Shown in pieces: positions 17,908-26,445 of a stretch of DNA of 64,000 bases. The number at the start of each line of letters is the position of its first letter. The stretch's first letter is position 1. A program made the position numbers and the translations under genes. Origin of the DNA: Sphingopyxis sp. CCNWLW2 (lineage in GTDB: Bacteria; Pseudomonadota; Alphaproteobacteria; Sphingomonadales; Sphingomonadaceae); the NCBI RefSeq assembly GCF_037095755.1, contig NZ_JBAWKJ010000001.1, positions 1,801,001-1,865,000 on the forward strand, given 5' to 3'. Below the pieces are notes generated by a model. The model searched no databases. It saw only the letters and a program-made list of their open reading frames with translations, and had not been told where the DNA came from.

Positions 17908-19197
17908 ATGGACTTTGCGATGCCCGCCGCCTTGCAGGCGTATCTCGACGAGCTCGACGCGTTTATCGACGCCGAGATCAGGCCGCTCGAACTGGCGGAC
18001 GACAATATCCGCTTCTTCGACCACCGCCGCGAGCATGCACGCACCGACTGGGACAATCAGGGGCTGCCGCGCCACGAGTGGGAAACGCTGCTACGCCAAG
18101 CCACCCGCAAGGCCGACGCCGCGGGCCACTGGCGCTTCTCGGCGCCGAAGAAATATGGCGGCAAGGACGGCTCGAACCTCGCGATGGCGGTGATCCGCGA
18201 GCACTTCGCGGCGAAGGGCCTTGGCCTCCACAACGACCTCCAGAACGAGCACAGCATCGTCGGCAACTTCCCGTTCGTCGAGATGTTCGAGCAGTTCGCG
18301 ACGAGCGAGGAGCAGAAGCAGGAATTTATCCTCGGCGGGTTCGAAGGCAAGCGCCGCACTGCGTTCGGGCTGACCGAGCCCGACCATGGCAGCGACGCAA
18401 CGCATATGGAGACGCGCGCGGTCAAGGAAACCCGCGACGGCATCGACGGCTGGCTCATCAATGGCCGCAAGATGTGGATCACCGGCATGCACAGCGCGAC
18501 GCACTGCGCGACCTTCTGCCGCACCAGCGGCGAGGACGGCGACGCGAAGGGGATCACCTGCCTGCTCGTCCCGACCGGCACGCCGGGCATGACGGTCGAT
18601 GAATATCTGTGGACGTTCAACATGCCGACCGACCATCCGCGCATGACGTTCAGCGATGTGTGGGTGCCCGACGACGCAAGGCTCGGTCCCGAGGGCGGCG
18701 GCCTGTCGATCGCGCAGAGCTTCGTCCACCAGAACCGCATCAGGCAGGCGGCGTCCTCGCTGGGCGCCGCGGTCTATTGCATCGAGGAAAGCGTCAAATA
18801 CGCACGCACCCGCAAGCCGTTCGGCGAGGCGCTGGCGAAGAACCAGGCGATCCAGTTCCCGCTCGTCGAGCTCGCGACGCAGGCCGAGATGCTGCGCCTG
18901 CTGATCCGCAAGACCGCGTGGGACATGGACAACACCCCGCACAAGGAGGTCGAGCGCACGCTCTCCGACAAGGTCAGCATGTGCAACTACTGGGCGAACC
19001 GGCTCGTCTGCGAAGCCGCCGACCGCGCGATGCAGGTCCATGGCGGCATCGGCTACTCACGCCACAAGCCGTTCGAACATATCTACCGCCACCACCGCCG
19101 CTACCGCATCACCGAAGGCGCCGAGGAAATACAAATGCGAAAGGTCGCAGCCTATCTGTTCGGATTTATGGGGCCGCGCAAAGGGACTTTGGGATAG
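17908..19197 (+). CDS. Acyl-CoA dehydrogenase family protein
   Basis: A 429-residue FAD enzyme starting MDFAMPAALQAYLDELDAFI. It has FGLTEPDHGSDATHMET in the middle beta domain, RQAASSLGAAVYCIEESVKY in the C-terminal helical domain, and RITEGAEEIQM, where the Glu aligns with the catalytic base of many family members. GGGAGAGA precedes ATG 17908. It is 19 bp after the APH-type kinase and almost certainly cotranscribed. The context suggests action on hydroxyacyl- or phosphoacyl-CoA, with electrons (if any) passing to EtfAB. Confidence 0.9.
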   Translation: MDFAMPAALQAYLDELDAFIDAEIRPLELADDNIRFFDHRREHARTDWDNQGLPRHEWETLLRQATRKADAAGHWRFSAPKKYGGKDGSNLAMAVIREHFAAKGLGLHNDLQNEHSIVGNFPFVEMFEQFATSEEQKQEFILGGFEGKRRTAFGLTEPDHGSDATHMETRAVKETRDGIDGWLINGRKMWITGMHSATHCATFCRTSGEDGDAKGITCLLVPTGTPGMTVDEYLWTFNMPTDHPRMTFSDVWVPDDARLGPEGGGLSIAQSFVHQNRIRQAASSLGAAVYCIEESVKYARTRKPFGEALAKNQAIQFPLVELATQAEMLRLLIRKTAWDMDNTPHKEVERTLSDKVSMCNYWANRLVCEAADRAMQVHGGIGYSRHKPFEHIYRHHRRYRITEGAEEIQMRKVAAYLFGFMGPRKGTLG

Positions 19198-19213
19198 GTC
19201 GGTCTTCTACCTT

Positions 19214-19286
19214 CGTCATGCCGGGCTTGACCCGGCACCCGCCTTATCTTCACGTCAGGCGGGCCCCGGATCAAGTCCGGGGTGAC
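19214..19286. repeat. Intergenic palindromic repeat, type A (copy 1)
   Basis: Arms CGTCATGCCGGGCTTGACCC and GGATCAAGTCCGGGGTGAC, each with its own internal dyad, flank a short centre. It lies between two converging genes. A second copy in reverse orientation is at 62194-62270. The transcript would form two strong hairpins, so it may work as a bidirectional terminator. Confidence 0.8.
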
Positions 19287-19304
19287 TAGGGGGACAAGCA
19301 AGCT

Positions 19305-19616
19305 TCACCGCTTCCGCACAAACTCCGCGCGCAGAACCAGACCTTTGATCCCTTCAAACCGGCAATCGATTTCCTGATCGTCGCCGGTCAGGCGGATCGA
19401 CTTGATTACCGTGCCGACCTTCAACGTCTGACCCGCGCCTTTGACGTTCAGGTCCTTGACCAGCACGACGGAGTCGCCGTCGGCGAGCAGGTTGCCGACC
19501 GCATCGCGCACCTCGGGGCCCGCCGAAGCTGCGGCCGCGCGGTCGCGCGCATCGCTTGCCGACAGCCACTCGCCGCTCGCTTCGTCATAGACATAGTCGT
19601 CTTCGTCGCTGGTCAT
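19305..19616 (-). CDS. YjdM/PhnA-like protein lacking the zinc ribbon
   Basis: A 103-residue protein whose last ~65 residues match the C-terminal domain of E. coli YjdM (formerly PhnA): DAVGNLLADGDSVVLVKDLN and the IDCRFEGIKGLVLRAEFVRK end. In E. coli the N-terminus is a four-cysteine zinc ribbon; here the region reads DDYVYDEASGEWLSASD with no cysteine at all. The function of the family is unclear and a phosphonate role is doubtful. The ATG at 19616 is 4 bp after the methyltransferase stop, preceded by AGGA, so the two form an operon. Confidence 0.8.
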   Translation of the reverse strand: MTSDEDDYVYDEASGEWLSASDARDRAAAASAGPEVRDAVGNLLADGDSVVLVKDLNVKGAGQTLKVGTVIKSIRLTGDDQEIDCRFEGIKGLVLRAEFVRKR

Positions 19617-19620
19617 CAAA

Positions 19621-20370
19621 TCATCCTGGCTTGCGGAAGCGGAGTGCGAACTGGTCGGTCTTGCCGCGGATCTTGTCGTCGAAGACATTCGCGGTGTGCG
19701 GATCGTCGGCGCGCTTGTAGAGGTCACTTTCGGCCTCAAGCTTGAAGCCCGCCTTGGTCAGCGCGTCGACGACGGCCGCCTTGTCGATCCGGTGGAGGCT
19801 GTCGGACAGCGTCGTGCCGCTGCCGTCGGCGGCGACATGGTCGACGACAACCAGCGTGCCGCCGGGCTTCAGCGCCGCGAACAGCGCCGCGCTCGCCTTG
19901 TCGCCCGTTCCCGCGGGAAAGGGCTTCAAATAGAGATCGTGGAAATTCTGCACCGTGATGATCGTGTCGAGCGGCTCGGGAAAGGCGGGCGCCGCAAACG
20001 GTCCGGCAACGGCATCGACATTGACATAGGCGGCATCGACCGCGGCCTGATCGTCGCCATATTGTTTCTTGAACGCGATGAATTCGGCGGGCTGGAAGCC
20101 ATAGACTTTGCCCGACGGCCCGACCGCGGCGGCGAGCAGCCGGGTGACGTAACCGCCGCCCATCACATAATCGCCGACCTTTTCGCCCGGTGCGATCTGC
20201 GCGAAGGCAAGCAGTTCAGCGGGCTTGCGCGCGGCGTCGCGTGTCCGGTCGGCGGCGGGCCGCGCGGGATCGGCGAGTGCGGCCTTGTAGCTGGGGGCAG
20301 CCGCCTGCTTGGCGGCGAGCGGGGTCGCCGCGACGGCGAGCATCAGGGCGAGGGTAAGCGGGCGGATCAT
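19621..20370 (-). CDS. Exported SAM-dependent methyltransferase-like protein (COG4798 type)
   Basis: A 249-residue protein with a signal peptide (MIRPLTLALMLAVAATPLAA). The core is a class I methyltransferase fold: VGDYVMGGGYVTRLLAAAVG is motif I (with GGG instead of GxGxG), and ALKPGGTLVVVDHVA is the post-motif strand. An exported methyltransferase is paradoxical because SAM is cytoplasmic, yet signal-bearing members are common in proteobacteria. GGGAG lies 7 bases before ATG 20370; an ATG at 20385 is a weaker alternative. It is the first gene of a two-gene unit. Confidence 0.78.
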   Translation of the reverse strand: MIRPLTLALMLAVAATPLAAKQAAAPSYKAALADPARPAADRTRDAARKPAELLAFAQIAPGEKVGDYVMGGGYVTRLLAAAVGPSGKVYGFQPAEFIAFKKQYGDDQAAVDAAYVNVDAVAGPFAAPAFPEPLDTIITVQNFHDLYLKPFPAGTGDKASAALFAALKPGGTLVVVDHVAADGSGTTLSDSLHRIDKAAVVDALTKAGFKLEAESDLYKRADDPHTANVFDDKIRGKTDQFALRFRKPG

Positions 20371-20460
20371 GGCATCGACTCCCATTGCTTTTGATGCCCC
20401 GTCATAGCGCCTTGCCGAGGCCGCGGCGCGTTTATTTGCATCTCGCGATTTTGATGATAG

Positions 20461-20475
20461 GTTTCTTCGTGAAAC
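20461..20475. promoter_or_regulatory. Small dyad upstream of the amidohydrolase gene
   Basis: GTTTC-TTCGT-GAAAC is a perfect 5-bp inverted repeat 21 bases before the ATG at 20497, in the divergent gap with the methyltransferase gene. It could be an operator or part of a 5' leader hairpin. GGGAGAG after it is the ribosome-binding site. Confidence 0.25.
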
Positions 20476-20496
20476 TAAAAAATTGGGAGAGCGGAC

Positions 20497-22236
20497 ATGC
20501 ATGATCTGGTGATTCGCGGCGGCACCGTCGTCGATGGTTCGGGCGGAGCGCCCTTTGTCGCGGACGTCGCGATCGACGGCGACCGGATCGTCGCGGTGGG
20601 TGAAAACCTCGGCACGGGACGCGAGGAAATCGATGCCGCGGGCAAAATCGTGACGCCGGGCTTCGTCGATGTTCACACCCATTATGACGGGCAGGCGACG
20701 TGGGATGCCGAAATGGCGCCGTCGAGCTGGCACGGCGTCACCACCGTCGTGATGGGCAATTGCGGCGTCGGCTTTGCACCCGCGAAGCCCGACCGCCACG
20801 ACTGGCTGATTTCGCTGATGGAAGGCGTCGAGGATATTCCCGGCACCGCGCTTGCCGAAGGCATGTCGTGGGATTGGGAGACCTTCCCCGAATATATGGA
20901 TGCGCTCGAAAGGCTGCCCCGCACCGTCGATGTCGCGTGCCACGTCCCGCACGGCGCGGTGCGCGCTTACGTGCTCGGCGACCGCGAAAAGCCCGGGGCG
21001 ATCCCGACCGACGAGGACATCGCGGAAATGTCGCGGATCGTCGAGGAAGGCGTACGCGCGGGCGCGCTCGGCTTCTCGACCAGCCGCACCGTGCTCCACA
21101 AGTCGATCGACGGCGAGCTCGTCCCCGGCACCACCGCGACCGCCGAAGAGCTGATCGCGATCGGCCGCGCGATGGGGCGCGTCGGTTACGGCGTGTTCGA
21201 AATGGCGAGCGACATGAAGCGCGAGTGGAACGAGTTTCAGTGGATGGGCGACCTCAGCCGCGAAACCGGGCTGCCGGTGACCTTCGCCGCATTGCAGTCG
21301 ATCGCCAAGGAACTGCCGCTCGAGGAGCAGATTTCGGAGATGCGCAAGCAGAATGCGACCGGCGCGAACATTGTCGCGCAGATCGCGCTGCGCGGCAACG
21401 GCGTCATCATGGCGTGGCAGGGGACGGTGCATCCGTTCCGCTTCAAGCCCGCGTGGAACGAGATCATCGACCTGCCGTGGGATCAGCAGCTGGCGAAGCT
21501 GAAAGACCCGGCGTTCAGGGCACGGATGATCGAGGAGGACAATATCTGGCCCGAAAGCGACATCATCGACTTCCTCAAGGTCGTCGCCCTGGGTTGGCCG
21601 GTGCAGTTCGAAATGGACCCCGATTTCAACTATGAGCCGAAAATGGACGAAAGCATCATGGCGCGCGCCGGCGCGGCGGGCGTCTCACCGTCCGAATATG
21701 CCTATGACCTGCTGATGAAGGATGACGGCAAGGGCTTCATCTATTTCCCGATCTTGAACTACCGCGACGGTAACCTCAATTTCCTCGAGGATTTGCAGGC
21801 GTCGGACGACACGGTGAACAGCCTGTCCGACGGCGGTGCGCATTGCGGAACGATCTGCGACGCCGCCTCGCCGACCTTCATGCTCCAGCATTGGGTGCGC
21901 GACCGCAAGGGTCATCGCATCGCGCTCGAACATGCGGTGAAGCGCCAGTGTCGCGATACGGCTTTGCTCTATGGCCTCGAAGATCGCGGCGTGCTCGCGC
22001 CGGGCTATCTCGCCGATTTGAACGTCATCGACATGGAGGCGATCAAGCTCGGCAAGCCATGGCTCGCCTTCGACCTGCCCGCGGGCGGCAAGCGCCTGCT
22101 GCAAAAGGCCGATGGCTATGTCGCGACGGTGAAGTCGGGGGTCGTGACCTTCCGCGATGGCGCGATGCAGGGGCCGACGCCGGGCGGCGTCATCCGCGGC
22201 CCGCAGCGCGTCGAAATGGCGATGGCGGCGGAGTAA
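20497..22236 (+). CDS. N-acyl-D-amino-acid deacylase-family amidohydrolase
   Basis: A 579-residue metal-dependent hydrolase of the amidohydrolase superfamily (D-aminoacylase branch). It begins with the small beta domain [35 protein letters not shown] supplies the first metal-binding Hx[15 protein letters not shown] and [14 protein letters not shown] match the family, and [11 protein letters not shown] is the C-terminal return to the beta domain. No signal peptide is seen. Many such sphingomonad proteins have untested substrates, so D-aminoacylase activity is only the family label. Confidence 0.87.
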   Translation: MHDLVIRGGTVVDGSGGAPFVADVAIDGDRIVAVGENLGTGREEIDAAGKIVTPGFVDVHTHYDGQATWDAEMAPSSWHGVTTVVMGNCGVGFAPAKPDRHDWLISLMEGVEDIPGTALAEGMSWDWETFPEYMDALERLPRTVDVACHVPHGAVRAYVLGDREKPGAIPTDEDIAEMSRIVEEGVRAGALGFSTSRTVLHKSIDGELVPGTTATAEELIAIGRAMGRVGYGVFEMASDMKREWNEFQWMGDLSRETGLPVTFAALQSIAKELPLEEQISEMRKQNATGANIVAQIALRGNGVIMAWQGTVHPFRFKPAWNEIIDLPWDQQLAKLKDPAFRARMIEEDNIWPESDIIDFLKVVALGWPVQFEMDPDFNYEPKMDESIMARAGAAGVSPSEYAYDLLMKDDGKGFIYFPILNYRDGNLNFLEDLQASDDTVNSLSDGGAHCGTICDAASPTFMLQHWVRDRKGHRIALEHAVKRQCRDTALLYGLEDRGVLAPGYLADLNVIDMEAIKLGKPWLAFDLPAGGKRLLQKADGYVATVKSGVVTFRDGAMQGPTPGGVIRGPQRVEMAMAAE

Positions 22237-22252
22237 TCGGCCGCCTCGCGCG

Positions 22253-23599
22253 TCACCGCCCCAGCAAATCCGAAGGCAAGGTCGGTTCGCTGACGATCTT
22301 CGCCATGCGTCGCCACATCTCGTCGCGCGATGGTTTGCCGCGTTCGACAAAGGCGCGCACCATCGTCTCGCCGAGGCCGTAGTTGATGACATAGCTGCGA
22401 TACTGGTCGGTGAAGCTCACCGACTGTTCGGCGCGCTTGGCCGAGACGAGCAGATATTTCTGCGTCAGCGCGACAGCCGTCGGGCGGTCGATTTCGCCGT
22501 CGAGATACTGCTGCGCGATCGTCAGCCGCGCGCCCGACGCGCGTTTGATCGCGGCGAGCAGCTGCCAGTAACGATCGTCGGGCGGCACCGCGATCTCCGC
22601 GATCGGCATCAGCACATCGCGTTCGGTGTCGGCCTTGCTGCTTTCGGGGAAGGCGAGGTCGATGCCGTAATTGGCGCTGCCCTCGGCGATCAGGCTTTGC
22701 GGGCTGTAGAGCGGATAGACGCTGAATTCGCTCCAGCCTCGCTCCTTCACCAATTTCTCCTCCAGCTTCATGTTGAGAAGGTGGTGGCCGGGATAGCCCT
22801 CGTGGCACCCGAGATCGAGCGCACGCGACAGGCGGATCGGCAGGTCGGTGTTGACCTGGATCAGGCTATGATAGCCGCCCTGATAATAATTATAGCCGCT
22901 CCAGCTCTTGCCGGTGACGAACTCGAGGCGAAAGCTCTCGCCCTCGGGCATCGCGATATGCGCCATGCTGCGCCCGCGGCAGCGTGCGATCACAGCGTCG
23001 AAGGTCTTTTGCAACCGCTCCTTCGGGATGGTGAAAGCGTCGAGATAGGCCTCGACACGGTCCGGGAGGGCGCCCTCGCCGGGGACGAGCGCCTCGATCT
23101 TCGCGAGTTCGGGGTCGTAGCTTGCGAGCGGCTTCAGCCGCGGCCGCACGCCGAACAGCCTTTCGGCTTCGTCGGCGAAGGCGAAGCGGGTGCCCTGCAT
23201 CATCTGCAGCCGCGTTTCGGCGGCGCGAAGCTGGGCGCGCAGGAATGTCGCGCGGCGGCGTTCGAGCGGATCGGGGATGCGCCGCGCCGCGAGGTCGATC
23301 TGTGCCATCAACTCGCGCGTTGCGGCGAGCAGCGCAGGCTTGTCGCGCGGTGCGGCTTCGGCTGCTGTCTTGAGCTCGGGCGGGCCGTAATAGGCGTCGA
23401 TATAGCCCGCCTCATGCGTCCCGATTTCGAGCGTCAGCCGCAGATAGGCGGCCGCGATCTCGTCGAGTGCCTTGGTCGACGCCGCGGTGCGGCGCACGTC
23501 GAGCGTTGCGACCCCGGGTTTGGTGGCGGGTGATTTGGTTGCGCTGGTCGCGCAGCCCGGCAGGGCGGCGATCAGCGACAGGACGATAAGTTTGCGCAT
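22253..23599 (-). CDS. DUF885-like zinc-metallopeptidase lipoprotein
   Basis: A 448-residue lipoprotein (signal with LPGC, Cys16). The motif CHEGYPGHHLLN (His266, Glu267, His272) together with LIAEGSANYG (probable third ligand) matches the gluzincin-like HExxPGH pattern of DUF885 proteins. The substrate is unknown; location is probably the periplasm or outer membrane. Its ATG shares one base with the nhaA stop (TGATG), so it is translated after nhaA. It converges on the amidohydrolase gene with a 16-bp gap. Confidence 0.82.
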   Translation of the reverse strand: MRKLIVLSLIAALPGCATSATKSPATKPGVATLDVRRTAASTKALDEIAAAYLRLTLEIGTHEAGYIDAYYGPPELKTAAEAAPRDKPALLAATRELMAQIDLAARRIPDPLERRRATFLRAQLRAAETRLQMMQGTRFAFADEAERLFGVRPRLKPLASYDPELAKIEALVPGEGALPDRVEAYLDAFTIPKERLQKTFDAVIARCRGRSMAHIAMPEGESFRLEFVTGKSWSGYNYYQGGYHSLIQVNTDLPIRLSRALDLGCHEGYPGHHLLNMKLEEKLVKERGWSEFSVYPLYSPQSLIAEGSANYGIDLAFPESSKADTERDVLMPIAEIAVPPDDRYWQLLAAIKRASGARLTIAQQYLDGEIDRPTAVALTQKYLLVSAKRAEQSVSFTDQYRSYVINYGLGETMVRAFVERGKPSRDEMWRRMAKIVSEPTLPSDLLGR

Positions 23600-24882
23600 C
23601 AGTCCGCCATAGCGCGGTTTTCGGAGGTGTCACGCACATCGCCGTCGGCGGCGATCTCGGCGTCCGACGCGCTTTCGACCATGCCATGTTCGGGATGCGG
23701 CGGCGCGAAGCGCAGCACCGCAAAGCCCGCCAGCGCAGCCGCGAGCGACCCCATCAGGATACCGATCTTCGCCTCCTCGACCAGCAGCGCGTCGCCCGGG
23801 AAGGCGAGGCCGCCGATGAACAGGCTCATCGTGAAGCCGATGCCGCACAGCATCGCGACGCCATAGACCTGCAGCCATGTCGCGCCGCGCAGCCGCCCCG
23901 CGATCCCGAGTTTAACCGCCAGCCAGACGCTGCCGAAAATGCCGATCTGCTTGCCAAGGAACAGCCCCGCCGCGATGCCGAGCGGCAGCGGCGCGAAAAT
24001 CTGCTCGATGGTCAGCCCGCTCAAATCGACCCCGGCGTTGGCGAAGCCGAACAGCGGCACGATCGCGAAGGCGACCCATGGATGGAGGCCATGCTCGAGC
24101 CGGTGCAGCGGCGAGGTCTCGCTATCGGGCGCGCCCGGGGTGCGGTCGAACGGGATCGCCATCGCCGCGAGCACCCCGGCAATCGTCGCGTGCACGCCCG
24201 ACAGCAGCATCGCATACCAGAGCAAGGCGAACATCAGCAGGTAGAGCGGCAGGCTCCGCACGCGCATGCGCCCCATCGCGAACATGACGCAGAGAAGGAC
24301 CGCGGCGGCGGCGAGCGCGAGGAGGTTGATCTTCGCGGTGTAGAACAGCGCGATGATCGCGACCGCGCCCATGTCGTCGACAATCGCGACGGTGACGAGG
24401 AACAGCTTGAGCGAAGTCGGCGCGCGCCTGCCGAGCAGCGCGAGTACCCCCATCGCAAAGGCGATGTCGGTCGCCGCGGGGATCGCCCAGCCTTGTGCCA
24501 GTCCGGCTTCTCCCCTCGCAAATCCCATATAGATCGCCGCCGGCACGGCCATCCCCGCCGCCGCGGCGATGAACGGCAGCCGCCGCCGGTCCCAGCTCGC
24601 AAGCCGCCCGTCGACGAACTCGCGCTTGATCTCCAGCCCGACGAGCAGGAAGAAAATCGCCATCAGCCCGTCGTTGATCCACAGATGGACGGTCATCGGC
24701 CCAAGCTTGTCGGTGAGCACGGGTCCGGTCACGGCATGAATCGCGTCGTGATAGAGGGCTCCAAGCGGTGAATTGGCGACAATCATCGCCAAAATGGCCG
24801 CGAAAATGAGCAGAATGCCGCCCGCACTTTCGCTCGCAAGGAATTCGCGCAACGCGGAACGGGACGGATTACTGCGGCTCAT
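23599..24882 (-). CDS. nhaA: Na+/H+ antiporter NhaA
   Basis: A 427-residue inner-membrane antiporter that exports Na+ in exchange for about two protons, important for alkaline and salt tolerance. Key features: WINDGLMAIFFLLVGLEIKREF, AIPAATDIAFAMGVLALLG, and AIVDDMGA, whose aspartate pair corresponds to the ion-binding Asp163/Asp164 of E. coli. About 11-12 hydrophobic segments are visible. The C-terminus is longer and acidic (SASDAEIAADGDVRDTSE), possibly a regulatory tail. Confidence 0.94.
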   Translation of the reverse strand: MSRSNPSRSALREFLASESAGGILLIFAAILAMIVANSPLGALYHDAIHAVTGPVLTDKLGPMTVHLWINDGLMAIFFLLVGLEIKREFVDGRLASWDRRRLPFIAAAAGMAVPAAIYMGFARGEAGLAQGWAIPAATDIAFAMGVLALLGRRAPTSLKLFLVTVAIVDDMGAVAIIALFYTAKINLLALAAAAVLLCVMFAMGRMRVRSLPLYLLMFALLWYAMLLSGVHATIAGVLAAMAIPFDRTPGAPDSETSPLHRLEHGLHPWVAFAIVPLFGFANAGVDLSGLTIEQIFAPLPLGIAAGLFLGKQIGIFGSVWLAVKLGIAGRLRGATWLQVYGVAMLCGIGFTMSLFIGGLAFPGDALLVEEAKIGILMGSLAAALAGFAVLRFAPPHPEHGMVESASDAEIAADGDVRDTSENRAMAD

Positions 24883-24981
24883 GGGGTAACTACTTCCTTG
24901 GTTCGTCAGTCAATTTGACAATTATCTGCCAGCAGGCGCCTGACTTTACAAATTGGACTCGTTCACTAGCACTATCGGCGA

Positions 24982-25000
24982 CGATGACATCAGGTCATCG
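24982..25000. promoter_or_regulatory. Inverted repeat before the NfrB-like gene
   Basis: CGATGAC-ATCAG-GTCATCG is a perfect 7-bp dyad ending 20 bases before the GTG start at 25021, in the divergent gap with nhaA. It could be an operator or a 5' leader hairpin. TTGACA occurs at 24915-24920, but no -10 element is convincing. Confidence 0.35.
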
Positions 25001-25020
25001 ATGGGGGCGGGGCTAGCACA

Positions 25021-26445
25021 GTGGAGCTGTCGACCGCATGGCTGGAATGGCTGGTGCTGGGTGCCGGCCACGAACTGATGCTGTTTGCATCGGTCGGAAT
25101 CCTGCTGTTCGGGCTCGATGACCTGCTTTTCGACGCGCTTTGGCTGGCGACGCGCGGGCGCGGACGGTCGTTGACGCCGACCGCGCCGCCGGTCGAGGGG
25201 CGCTTCGCGATCTTCGTGCCCGCATGGGACGAGGCCAAAGCGCTTCCCGCGATGCTGCGGCGGACGCTTGGCGCGTGGGAGGGCGAGGATTTCCGCCTTT
25301 ATGTCGGCTGCTATCCCAATGACGCCGAGACGCTCTTCGCCGTGTCGCCGCTGGTCGCGCGCGACGGGCGGCTGCGGCTTGTCGTCGGCAGCGGCGAAGG
25401 GCCGACGACCAAGGGCGACAACCTCAACCGGCTGTGGGCGGCGCTCGCCGAGGACGAGCGGGCGGAGGGCGATCGGTTTGCCGCGATCGTCCTTCACGAT
25501 GCCGAGGATCATGTGCATCCGGGCGAACTCGCGCTCTATCGCCGCTACCTCGGCGAAAATGCGATGGTGCAAATTCCCGTCGTGCCCCTGATCAAGCGTG
25601 CGGAGCGCTGGGTCGGCGGGCATTATGGCGACGAATTTGCCGAGGCGCATGGCAAGGAACTCGTCGTTCGTTCGCGCCTCGGCCTGCCGCTCCCGTCGGC
25701 GGGGGTTGGCTGCGCGCTGACGCGCACTGCGCTCGCGCTGCTGGCGATCGAACGCGGCGGCGAACCCTTTCGCTGCGACAGCCTGACCGAAGATTATGAG
25801 ATCGGCATGGTGATCGGCGCCTATGGCCTTGGAGCCCGCTTTGTCGACACGGTCGGCCCCGCGGGCGATCATATCGTGTCGCGCGGCGCCTTTCCCGGCC
25901 GGGCAGAAAAGGCGGTGCGGCAGAAATCGCGCTGGATCGCCGGGATCGCGCTGGCGGGGTGGGATCATCTCGGCTGGCCGGGGTCGCGGCGCGATGACGC
26001 CGATCTTCGCAGCGGCCGCGCCTGGGTCGCACGCTGGATGCTGTGGCGCGACCGCCGCGCGCCGCTCGCGGCGCTCATTCTCCTTGCGGCATATGTCGGG
26101 GCGCTGCTGACGGCGCTGGGCTGGGCGGGGCAATATCTGCTCGGCTGGAATGCGATCGTCGTCGGCGACGCGATGCGGCTGCTTCTCGCCTTCAATGCGG
26201 TCATGCTGTGCTGGCGCCTGGCGATGCGCGGGCATTTCACGGCGCGCTGGTACGGCCTCAGCGAAGCGATGCTTTCGCTGCCGCGCGCCTTTTTTTCGAA
26301 CGTGATCGCGATGCTCGCGGCGCGGCGCGCGATCGGTCTTTATTGGCGCATGCTGCGATCGGGCGAAGTTATATGGGACAAGACCGAGCATCTGGAACAT
26401 GAAACCGCATATGACGACGCTTTTGCAAGGACGATGGCGCGGTGA
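25021..26445 (+). CDS. NfrB-like membrane glycosyltransferase (family GT2)
   Basis: A 474-residue protein. An N-terminal membrane segment (about 12-40) is followed by a GT2 domain with FVPAWDEAKALPAMLRRTL, the metal-binding HDAEDHVHP, DSLTEDYEIGM and the QxxRW-type RQKSRWIAGI, then two to three more membrane segments. This matches the catalytic part of NfrB, which in E. coli makes the N4-phage-receptor exopolysaccharide. The C-terminal c-di-GMP-binding MshEN region of E. coli NfrB is absent. It starts with GTG, and its stop overlaps the next ATG. Confidence 0.85.
   Translation: MELSTAWLEWLVLGAGHELMLFASVGILLFGLDDLLFDALWLATRGRGRSLTPTAPPVEGRFAIFVPAWDEAKALPAMLRRTLGAWEGEDFRLYVGCYPNDAETLFAVSPLVARDGRLRLVVGSGEGPTTKGDNLNRLWAALAEDERAEGDRFAAIVLHDAEDHVHPGELALYRRYLGENAMVQIPVVPLIKRAERWVGGHYGDEFAEAHGKELVVRSRLGLPLPSAGVGCALTRTALALLAIERGGEPFRCDSLTEDYEIGMVIGAYGLGARFVDTVGPAGDHIVSRGAFPGRAEKAVRQKSRWIAGIALAGWDHLGWPGSRRDDADLRSGRAWVARWMLWRDRRAPLAALILLAAYVGALLTALGWAGQYLLGWNAIVVGDAMRLLLAFNAVMLCWRLAMRGHFTARWYGLSEAMLSLPRAFFSNVIAMLAARRAIGLYWRMLRSGEVIWDKTEHLEHETAYDDAFARTMAR

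Noticed and set aside
20371..21432. Upstream extension of the methyltransferase-like gene
   Set aside because: It is antisense to the amidohydrolase gene; the signal peptide and ribosome-binding site fix the start at 20370.
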